From Brevundimonas sp. M20 (GTDB lineage Bacteria > Pseudomonadota > Alphaproteobacteria > Caulobacterales > Caulobacteraceae): a DNA stretch of 64,000 nt. This document shows, one piece after another, positions 18,463 to 24,398 of the stretch. The stretch spans positions 2,557,001-2,621,000 of the forward strand of contig NZ_CP041243.1 in assembly GCF_006547065.1 (NCBI RefSeq), read 5' to 3'. Numbering within the stretch: the stretch's first letter is position 1; each line of letters starts with the position of its first letter. The notes beneath the pieces are model-generated. The model was not told the DNA's origin. It was given only the letters and a program-made list of their open reading frames with translations, and ran no database searches. The position numbers were made by a program, and so were the translations under genes.

Positions 18463-18479
18463 GGTTAACGAGACCCTAA
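18463..18479 (-). promoter_or_regulatory. CtrA-like box at fliQ
   Basis: On the gene strand it reads TTAG-GGTCTCG-TTAACC, one mismatch from the CtrA consensus. The downstream half site TTAACC is perfect. Confidence 0.68.
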
Positions 18480-18509
18480 CCGGACGCGGGCCGCCCCAAA
18501 CTTTCCCGT

Positions 18510-18980
18510 TCAGGCCGCCTTGTTGTCAGGATGGTCGGCGACGAATTGCGCGACGGAATCCCGGAACGCCTGAACCTCCGCATTCAGCCGCACCAGCCGC
18601 TCGACGCTCATGCCCGCCGCGCTGAACAGGGTCTGGCCCAGACAGGCGCTGCGGGCCTGCATGCCCCGCCCGGCGTCGGTGAGATGCACCAGCACCTGAC
18701 GCTCATCATGCGGATTGCGCAGGCGGGACACCAGCCCCGCCGCCTCCATCCGCTTCACCAGCGGGGTGACGTTGCTGGAATCCAGCCCCAGCCGTTCGGC
18801 CACAGCGCCGATGGTCTGGCCGTCACCTTCCCACAGGGCGCTCAGCACCAGGTATTGGGGGTAGGTGATCTCCAGCGCGTCGAGCACCGGCTTGTAGGCA
18901 CGATTAATCGCCATGCTGGCCCCGTAGAGCGAGAAGCACAGCTGTTCATCCAGCGTGACGGTTCGACCGGAAGCGGACAC
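18510..18980 (-). CDS. OhrR-like MarR family redox regulator
   Basis: I start at the GTG at 18980, which has GAGGAAAA about 8 bases upstream; the TTG at 19046 would add a poorly conserved tail that includes operator sequence. The 156-aa product is a MarR winged-helix repressor: KPVLDALEITYPQYLVLSAL, then the recognition helix LGLDSSNVTPLVKRMEAAGL and the wing RNPHDERQVLVHLT. The N-terminal motif LDEQLCFSLYGAS places a cysteine at residue 15, as in the peroxide-sensing OhrR proteins, where its oxidation releases DNA. Ohr itself is not adjacent; the divergent gene is a DUF308 membrane protein. An inverted repeat between them is a likely operator. Confidence 0.85.
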   Translation of the reverse strand: MSASGRTVTLDEQLCFSLYGASMAINRAYKPVLDALEITYPQYLVLSALWEGDGQTIGAVAERLGLDSSNVTPLVKRMEAAGLVSRLRNPHDERQVLVHLTDAGRGMQARSACLGQTLFSAAGMSVERLVRLNAEVQAFRDSVAQFVADHPDNKAA

Positions 18981-19009
18981 GGGCTTTTCCTCAAACGACG
19001 ACAGTGTCG

Positions 19010-19107
19010 TTAAATTACATATCGCGACACATATTCCTATGGACAAGCCGACGGCGCGGGCCTAACCAGATATATGTCACGGCATATAATGTCGCAGCAT
19101 AATTTAA
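19010..19107. promoter_or_regulatory. Divergent operator with AT-rich inverted repeats
   Basis: The arm at 19010-19029 (TTAAATTACATATCGCGACA) is matched by the reverse complement of 19090-19107 (TTAAATTATGCTGCGACA), sharing TTAAATTA and CGACA. Between them lie further alternating ATAT tracts (TATATGTCACGGCATATA). The region is strikingly AT-rich for this genome and lies between the OhrR-like regulator and the gene it probably controls. Confidence 0.55.
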
Positions 19108-19124
19108 TCACTCACGGAGCCCTT

Positions 19125-19691
19125 ATGGCCGCGACCACCCCCGCCCCGCATGAAAGCGCGACCGCGCTGAGGAACTACTATCTGCTTCGAACCGGCGTCT
19201 CGATCATCTGGGTGCTGGCCGCCTTCACCATCGGCAACGGAAGTCCGGTGATCAGCGGGACACTGCTGGTGCTCTATCCGGCGTGGGACGCGCTCGCGAA
19301 CGCCCGGGACGCACAGGCCAACGGCGGCTTCCGGGCGAATGCGCCACAGGCCCTGAACGTCTGGGTCAGCAGCATCGTCACCGTCGCGGTGGCGGCGGCC
19401 CTGTTGATCAACGTGCATCTGGTGCTCGGCGTCTTCGGCGCCTGGGCCATTCTGTCGGGCCTGCTCCAGCTGGTCGCGGGCCTCCGGCGCTGGCGGGAGT
19501 ATGGCGCGCAGTGGGCCATGGCGCTGAGCGGCGCCCAGTCGATGCTGGCGGGCGGCTTCTTCATCTACGGCGCGACCGGCCCAATGACCCCCACGGCGGC
19601 CACCGTCGCGCCCTATGCAGCCTTCGGCGCCTTCTACTTCCTGCTGTCGGCCATCGCCCTGACCCTGAAGGGCCGCCGCAAGCGCGGTTGA
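19125..19691 (+). CDS. DUF308 (HdeD-like) membrane protein
   Basis: I start at the ATG at 19125, preceded by GGAG at 19116-19119; the upstream in-frame ATG at 19074 would translate the operator region. The 188-aa product has about six membrane segments (RTGVSIIWVLAAFTI, ALLINVHLVLGVFGAWAILS, APYAAFGAFYFLLSAIALTL) in the repeated DUF308 pattern of HdeD-type proteins, some of which contribute to acid or stress resistance. It is divergent from the OhrR-like gene and so probably induced by oxidants; both points are inference. Confidence 0.78.
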   Translation: MAATTPAPHESATALRNYYLLRTGVSIIWVLAAFTIGNGSPVISGTLLVLYPAWDALANARDAQANGGFRANAPQALNVWVSSIVTVAVAAALLINVHLVLGVFGAWAILSGLLQLVAGLRRWREYGAQWAMALSGAQSMLAGGFFIYGATGPMTPTAATVAPYAAFGAFYFLLSAIALTLKGRRKRG

Positions 19692-19767
19692 TTGGACAGG
19701 GTTATGAAGGGGGAGAGCGGTTCGATCAGCCCTCCCCTTTCAGGCCGAGCCCCTCTATGAAGCGGCA

Positions 19768-20343
19768 ATGACCAAGCCGAGCATCACCCAGGCCGACGCC
19801 GAAGCCGCTGTCCGCACCCTGATCGAATGGGCCGGAGACAATCCCGACCGCGAAGGGTTGCTGGAGACGCCGGCGCGGGTGGCGCGCAGCTATCGTGAGC
19901 TCTACGAGGGCTATGAGGTCGATCCGCGCCAGTATCTGGAAAAGACCTTCGAGGAGGTCGGCGGCTACAACCAGATGGTCGTGCTGAAGGACATCCGCTT
20001 CGTCAGCGCCTGTGAGCATCACATGCTGCCGGTCGTCGGCGTGGCCCACGTCGGCTACCTGCCCACCGACCGCGTGGTTGGCATCTCCAAGCTGGCCCGG
20101 GTGGTGCGCGGCTTCGCCCGTCGCCTGCAGATTCAGGAGAAGATGACCTCCGAGATCGCGCTGGCCATCGAGGAAGTGCTGCGTCCGCAGGGCGTGGGCG
20201 TGGTCATCGAGGCCGAGCACAGCTGCATGACCCTGCGCGGCGTCAACGCGCCGGGCGCCAGCCTGACCACCAGCCACCTGAGCGGCGTGATGCGCGACGA
20301 CCCGCGCACCCGCGAAGAATTCCTCCGCCTGACGCGGAAGTAG
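19768..20343 (+). CDS. folE: GTP cyclohydrolase I
   Basis: A 191-aa enzyme converting GTP to 7,8-dihydroneopterin triphosphate, the first step of folate synthesis. Signatures are clear: GDNPDREGLLETPARVARSY near the N-terminus, the zinc-binding SACEHHMLP with Cys and His ligands, GVAHVGYLPTDRVVGISKLAR, and the second zinc cysteine in EAEHSCMTLRGV. This is type IA (zinc), of normal length. It stands alone between the DUF308 gene and an acyltransferase, with about 75 bp upstream. Confidence 0.97.
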   Translation: MTKPSITQADAEAAVRTLIEWAGDNPDREGLLETPARVARSYRELYEGYEVDPRQYLEKTFEEVGGYNQMVVLKDIRFVSACEHHMLPVVGVAHVGYLPTDRVVGISKLARVVRGFARRLQIQEKMTSEIALAIEEVLRPQGVGVVIEAEHSCMTLRGVNAPGASLTTSHLSGVMRDDPRTREEFLRLTRK

Positions 20344-20397
20344 AGTCGGCGGAACGGCGCGGTCCTTGCGGGTTTTGACCCGAAGGAGGCCTGTTCG

Positions 20398-21546
20398 ATG
20401 CCCTGGACAGCGATTTCGACCCGAAATGAGACAGCGCCCATCGTTCGCGGCGGGTGGCTGGATGCGCTGCGTTTCATTGTGGCCAGCCTCATCATCCTGC
20501 ATCACTTCCAGATGTCGGCGCCGATTCCGCTGGCCGAAGGCGTACACCCGGTGTTCGAGCGGGGCGGCTTCCTGCTGACCAACTTCTTCCTGATCGACAG
20601 CGGCTATGTGCTGATGCGGGTCTATGGCGCGGCGGTATCGCGCGGGTCGATGTCGGCGGGCGACTTCTTCCTGAAGCGCTACCTGCGCGTCGTGCCCGCT
20701 CACCTGATCATGGCGCTGGGTCTGGTTTCGCTGGTCGTGTTCGGCGGAATGATGGGCTTCGCGCCCCGTGCGCCGGAGTGGTTCCGATGGGACCAGCTGC
20801 CCGCGCAGGTCACCCTGACTCAGGCGTTCGGCGTGTACGGCGGTCTGGGCTGGAACGCTCCGAGCTGGTCGATCTCGGCCCTGATCGGCTGCTATCTGGC
20901 CTTCCCCTGGATCCTGCGCGGCCTGGTCAGACTGGGGCCGTGGAGCGTTCTGGCGCTGGGGATCGGCCTGTATCTGATGGCGAACCAGCTCACCTGGGCC
21001 CTGCTGGGCTATCCGGTCTACCAGATGCCGATGGGCTTCGGCTTCTTCCGGGCCCTGCCGCTGTTCTTGCTGGGCATGTCGCTGGCCTGGTTCGCCCAGA
21101 AGGTCTGGATCGCGCCGAAACTGGCGGGCTGGGCGGGGATCGGCGCGGCCCTGCTGCTGGCCTTCGTCCAGTATTTCGACAAGCACGCCCTGATCTCGCT
21201 GGCCTGTATCTCGACGATCATTCTGGCCGCCGGCGCCACGCCGACGCCGCGCCCGTCGAAGCTGGTCGAAAAGGCCGCGCAGGTCTCGTTCTCGATGTTC
21301 ATCACCAATGAGGTCGTGCGCATCGCCTGGTTCGGCGTCGCCAACGTTCTGACCGCGAAATACGCCCTGTCGGCGCCGGTTCAGTGGGGAATGTGGTTCG
21401 CGGGCGTGGCGGCGGCTTTCGTCTTCGCCTTCCTGTTCCACACCGTCATCGACACCCCGATCCAGAACCGCATACGCGGCTGGCTGAAGTCGCGGCGCAA
21501 GCGCAAGGGCCCGGCCCTGCAGCCGGTCGTGTCAATCGAAGGCTGA
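20398..21546 (+). CDS. Acyltransferase 3 family membrane protein
   Basis: A 382-aa integral membrane protein with AAGGAGGCC upstream of the ATG. The family hallmark is the first segment GGWLDALRFIVASLIILHH, in which R and the final H are the conserved catalytic-region residues. About ten membrane helices follow, including ALIGCYLAFPWILRGL and FRALPLFLLGMSLAWFAQK. Family members move acyl groups onto extracellular sugars, peptidoglycan or antibiotics at the inner membrane. The substrate is not apparent, and no polysaccharide cluster is adjacent. The tail (KSRRKRKG) is basic and cytoplasmic. Confidence 0.85.
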   Translation: MPWTAISTRNETAPIVRGGWLDALRFIVASLIILHHFQMSAPIPLAEGVHPVFERGGFLLTNFFLIDSGYVLMRVYGAAVSRGSMSAGDFFLKRYLRVVPAHLIMALGLVSLVVFGGMMGFAPRAPEWFRWDQLPAQVTLTQAFGVYGGLGWNAPSWSISALIGCYLAFPWILRGLVRLGPWSVLALGIGLYLMANQLTWALLGYPVYQMPMGFGFFRALPLFLLGMSLAWFAQKVWIAPKLAGWAGIGAALLLAFVQYFDKHALISLACISTIILAAGATPTPRPSKLVEKAAQVSFSMFITNEVVRIAWFGVANVLTAKYALSAPVQWGMWFAGVAAAFVFAFLFHTVIDTPIQNRIRGWLKSRRKRKGPALQPVVSIEG

Positions 21547-21561
21547 CCTCGGGCAAAGTCG

Positions 21562-21861
21562 TCAGATCGGCATCCGCATGATTTCCTGATAGGCCGAGAT
21601 GACCTGATCGCGGACGGCCATGACCGTTTCCAGCGACGCCTCGGCCGAGCTGACGGCGGTGACCACGTCGATCAGGCTGCCCTGCCCCTGAACCGAAGCG
21701 GCCATCTGGCTTTCGGCGCCGCGCGTGGCCTGGGTCATGTCGCCCATGACATTGGTCAGCATCTCGGCGAAGCCGGACTGCTGCGGACCCGCCGTCGGCG
21801 CGACCGGCATGGCGCCGCCCTGGATCGCGGAATAGGCCTTGGCCGCCATCATGGGATTCAT
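21562..21861 (-). CDS. fliE: Flagellar hook-basal body protein FliE
   Basis: A 99-aa protein ending with the conserved FliE C-terminus (ETVMAVRDQVISAYQEIMRMPI), preceded by VTAVSSAEASLETV. FliE is the junction between the MS ring/export gate and the proximal rod. It lies 9 bp downstream of flgC in a flgB-flgC-fliE operon. Confidence 0.96.
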   Translation of the reverse strand: MNPMMAAKAYSAIQGGAMPVAPTAGPQQSGFAEMLTNVMGDMTQATRGAESQMAASVQGQGSLIDVVTAVSSAEASLETVMAVRDQVISAYQEIMRMPI

Positions 21862-21870
21862 GGCTCAGTC

Positions 21871-22290
21871 CTATCTCTTGATCAGGTCGAGGGTGCGGGT
21901 CTCCATCGACCGCGCCGTCTCGATGACGTTCAGGTTCGCCTCATAGGCGCGCTGCGCCTCGCGCATGTCCATGGCCTCGACCAGGGTGTCGACGTTGGGC
22001 CGCAGCACATAGCCCTCGGCGTTGGCCGCCGGGTGCGAGGGATCGTACTCGGAGCGGAAGTCGCCCTGATCGGGACGAACCTCGGCCAGGGTCACGCCGG
22101 TCGCGCCGTCGATCTCGCGCGCCTGGAAGACGGGGATCTGGCGGCGATAGGGCTCGCCGCCCGCGGTCAGGGCCGTCGATTGGGCGTTGGCGATGTTCTC
22201 GGCGATGACCCGCATGCGCGACTGCTGCGCCTTCAGGGCGCTGGCCGCGACGGCCATGGCGTTGTTCCGGGGCGGGACGGGATCCGGCAT
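21871..22290 (-). CDS. flgC: Flagellar proximal rod protein FlgC
   Basis: A 139-aa rod protein with the N-terminal signature MAVAASALKAQQSRMRVIAE then NIANAQST, and the C-terminal coiled coil MREAQRAYEANLNVIETARS. FlgC polymerises with FlgB and FlgF in the proximal rod after secretion by the flagellar export apparatus. It follows flgB by 16 bp. Confidence 0.96.
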   Translation of the reverse strand: MPDPVPPRNNAMAVAASALKAQQSRMRVIAENIANAQSTALTAGGEPYRRQIPVFQAREIDGATGVTLAEVRPDQGDFRSEYDPSHPAANAEGYVLRPNVDTLVEAMDMREAQRAYEANLNVIETARSMETRTLDLIKR

Positions 22291-22306
22291 CGACTATCTC
22301 CCTCGA

Positions 22307-22714
22307 TCAGCCGCGACCGGGCGGACGGGCCGCCGCGCGCAGCATCTGCATGGATTTCTGGTAGAACCCGATGGCCGCGTCATAGGCCATGCGGCTCTCG
22401 GCCATCTTGAGCATCTGCTCCTCGACCACGACCGCATTGCCGTCGAGCGTTGTTTCAGAGTCCGGCGAACTGACCGTATCGAACCGGGTCGACTGACCGG
22501 CGGGCGCGATGTGCATGGCGCTGGTGCGGGTCATCTGGACGCCCCCGCCGTTGCGCATGGCCGCGGCGAAGTCCGTCGGCTGGTTCAGATCACGGCCGAC
22601 GTAGCCGGGTGTGTCGGAGTTGGCGACGTTCTCGGCGATGACGCGCTGGCGCTGGTCCAGCCAGTTCAGGCGGCCCTTGATCTGGCCCAGCAGCGGAAGA
22701 TCGGTGAAGCCCAC
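22307..22714 (-). CDS. flgB: Flagellar proximal rod protein FlgB
   Basis: A 135-aa protein starting at GTG (MGFTDLPLLGQIKGRLNWLD), with the rod signature QRQRVIAENVANSDTPGYVG and a C-terminal helix EEQMLKMAESRMAYDAAIGF. It is the first gene of flgB-flgC-fliE and diverges from fliO-fliP. The 149-bp region between them carries one CtrA-like box for each direction plus an ftr-like element on the flgB side. Confidence 0.96.
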   Translation of the reverse strand: MGFTDLPLLGQIKGRLNWLDQRQRVIAENVANSDTPGYVGRDLNQPTDFAAAMRNGGGVQMTRTSAMHIAPAGQSTRFDTVSSPDSETTLDGNAVVVEEQMLKMAESRMAYDAAIGFYQKSMQMLRAAARPPGRG

Positions 22715-22754
22715 GGGCGGCGCATCTCCGGGCGAGGATCGCCCACGGTTCGAT

Positions 22755-22771
22755 GGGCAGAAAATGCCGCC
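22755..22771 (-). promoter_or_regulatory. ftr-like (FlbD-type) element at flgB
   Basis: On the gene strand it reads GGCGGCATTTTCTGCCC and shares the 14-bp GGCATTTTCTGCCC core with the fliF element. It is again exactly 5 bp downstream of the CtrA-like box. Confidence 0.6.
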
Positions 22772-22776
22772 TGCAT

Positions 22777-22793
22777 GGTTAATGAGAGGTTAT
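22777..22793 (-). promoter_or_regulatory. CtrA-like box at flgB
   Basis: On the gene strand it reads ATAA-CCTCTCA-TTAACC, one mismatch from TTAA-N7-TTAACC. Confidence 0.68.
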
Positions 22794-22794
22794 C

Positions 22795-22811
22795 TCAACG
22801 CGACGTTAACC
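22795..22811 (+). promoter_or_regulatory. CtrA-like box at fliO-fliP
   Basis: TCAA-CGCGACG-TTAACC, one mismatch from the CtrA consensus, 52 bp before the fliO start. It lies back to back with the flgB box, one base apart, and unlike the three minus-strand promoters it has no GGCA-N5-TGCC element downstream. Confidence 0.65.
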
Positions 22812-22863
22812 ATGATCGCCGAAATCTGCCCTGCCGGAATCAGTCTCCGGCGGGGCCCGTCGC

Positions 22864-23139
22864 ATGAATTTTCTCGATCTGCTCAGGGCCGTTTTCGCCC
22901 TCGCCTTCGTCCTCGGCATTATCGGCCTGGCGGCCTGGGCGGCGCGTCGCTACGCGCCCCAGCTGCTGGCGCGCCTCAGCGCCGAGCGGGGAGAGCGCCG
23001 GATGCAGGTGGTCGAGACGCTGGTGCTCGATCCCGCCCGCCGGCTGGTGCTGGTCAAGATCGACAGCGAGGAACGCCTGATCCTGCTGGGCGAGGGCCGC
23101 GAACTGATCGAGCCGCGCGGACAGGAGCTGGGCAAGTGA
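22864..23139 (+). CDS. fliO: Flagellar biosynthesis protein FliO
   Basis: A 91-aa protein with one N-terminal membrane helix (LLRAVFALAFVLGIIGLAAW), then a small cytoplasmic domain with the FliO pattern ERRMQVVETLVLDPARRLVL and RLILLGEGRELIE. FliO stabilises FliP while the export gate assembles. Its stop overlaps the GTG start of fliP (GTGA). Confidence 0.9.
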   Translation: MNFLDLLRAVFALAFVLGIIGLAAWAARRYAPQLLARLSAERGERRMQVVETLVLDPARRLVLVKIDSEERLILLGEGRELIEPRGQELGK

Positions 23140-23954
23140 GGGGCCTGAAGGGCGTGTTCGGCATGCCGACGCGCGCCGAGCTGAAGCGTGCGGCCCTGCT
23201 GTCGCTGCTGACCACCCTGCTCTGCCTGTGCTGGCCGCTGGCCGCGCTGGCGCAGGAGGTCGCTTCTGGTGGAGCGGCGATCAATGTCGATCTGGGCACC
23301 GGCGCGGGCCTGACCGAGCGGGTCGTCCAGTTGGTCGGTCTGATGACCGTGCTGTCGCTGGCGCCGTCCATCGTGATCATGACGACCAGCTTCGTGCGGA
23401 TCGTGGTCGTGCTGTCCCTGCTGCGGACGGCGCTGGGCATGCAGCAGTCGCCGCCCAACGCGGTTCTGGTGTCCCTGGCCCTGTTTCTGAGCGCCATCGT
23501 CATGGCTCCGACGTGGCAGGACGCCTATGATTCGGGCATCCGCCCCCTGCTGGACCAGCAGATGGAGCTGCCTCAGGCCTTCGATGCGGCATCAGAACCT
23601 GTGAAGACTTTCATGCTGTCGCAGGTCGATCAGGACGACCTCGCCCTGTTCACCCGGCTGTCCAACATCGAGGCCCCGCAGCAGGCGGTGGACCTGCCCC
23701 TGCGCGTGGTCACGCCGGCCTTCATGATCAGCGAGCTGAAGCGGGCCTTTGAAATCGGATTTCTCCTTTTCGTTCCGTTCCTTGTGATCGATCTGGTGGT
23801 CGCCAGCGTGCTGATGTCCATGGGCATGATGATGCTTCCGCCGGTGGTGATTTCCCTGCCGTTCAAGCTGATCTTTTTCGTGCTCGTGGACGGCTGGAGA
23901 CTGGTCGCCGGGAGCCTCGTGGAGAGCTTCCAGCGCGCGTCCGGCGGAGGGTAA
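23136..23954 (+). CDS. fliP: Flagellar export gate protein FliP
   Basis: FliP with a signal peptide (RAALLSLLTTLLCLCWPLAALAQ when read from the start) and the family signatures SFVRIVVVLSLLRTALGMQQ, SPPNAVLVSLALFLS and AFMISELKRAFEIGFLLFVP. The last helices read SMGMMMLPPVVISLPFKLIF. FliP pentamers form the core of the export channel. I chose the GTG at 23136 (272 aa) because it overlaps the fliO stop; the ATG at 23163 is a possible alternative. The longer open frame upstream is out-of-frame fliO. Confidence 0.95.
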   Translation: MRGLKGVFGMPTRAELKRAALLSLLTTLLCLCWPLAALAQEVASGGAAINVDLGTGAGLTERVVQLVGLMTVLSLAPSIVIMTTSFVRIVVVLSLLRTALGMQQSPPNAVLVSLALFLSAIVMAPTWQDAYDSGIRPLLDQQMELPQAFDAASEPVKTFMLSQVDQDDLALFTRLSNIEAPQQAVDLPLRVVTPAFMISELKRAFEIGFLLFVPFLVIDLVVASVLMSMGMMMLPPVVISLPFKLIFFVLVDGWRLVAGSLVESFQRASGGG

Positions 23955-23976
23955 ATCCCCAGCCTGCGGGGCTTAG

Positions 23977-23991
23977 AGCGGCAATGCCGCT
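23977..23991. terminator. Small hairpin after fliP
   Basis: AGCGGC-AAT-GCCGCT, a 6-bp stem 22 bp past the fliP stop. There is no T-run, so this is a weak terminator at best. Confidence 0.35.
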
Positions 23992-24074
23992 TGCCATGCG
24001 GATAAAAAGCGGCGTTGATCCGTCCGTCATCGCCCCTGAATCGCGGGGCGAACTTAATCGGGAAACGACCCACA

Positions 24075-24353
24075 ATGACTACTCAAGCCGAACTCATCGC
24101 CGCCGTCGCCAAGGACGCGGGCGTCAGCCAAGCCGACGCCGGCCGCGTCCTGACCGCGATCGTCGAGAACATCCAGAAGTCGCTGGTCGCCGGCGGCGAC
24201 GTGCGCATCTCGAACCTCGGCGTGTTCGACACCGCCGCCCGCGCTGCCCGTGAAGGCCGCAACCCGGCCACCGGCGGCACGATCCAGATCGCCGCTTCGA
24301 AGGCTGTGCGCTTCCGCGTGTCGAAGCCGCTCAAGGATGCGGTGAACAAGTAA
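24075..24353 (+). CDS. hup: HU family nucleoid protein
   Basis: A 92-aa DNA-binding protein started at the ATG at 24075 (MTTQAELIAAVAKDAGVSQA). It has the HU/IHF fold: helical dimer part, then the beta-arm with ISNLGVFDTAARAAREGRNP (R-x-G-R-N-P) and the AASKAVRFRVSKPLKDAVN tail. The RNPATGG tip, with proline intercalating into DNA, is intact. Its own 120-bp upstream region contains a CGCCCC/GGGGCG hairpin at 24031-24050, and a strong terminator follows. It acts as a general nucleoid architecture protein. Confidence 0.95.
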   Translation: MTTQAELIAAVAKDAGVSQADAGRVLTAIVENIQKSLVAGGDVRISNLGVFDTAARAAREGRNPATGGTIQIAASKAVRFRVSKPLKDAVNK

Positions 24354-24362
24354 GCGGATTAC

Positions 24363-24388
24363 GACGGCGCGCCTTCGGGCGCGCCGTC
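24363..24388. terminator. Bidirectional terminator after HU gene
   Basis: A perfect 11-bp stem, GACGGCGCGCC (24363-24373) with GGCGCGCCGTC (24378-24388) and a stable TTCG tetraloop, between the convergent HU and TPR genes. There is no poly-T on either strand. Confidence 0.8.
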
Positions 24389-24398
24389 ATCGCTGAAA

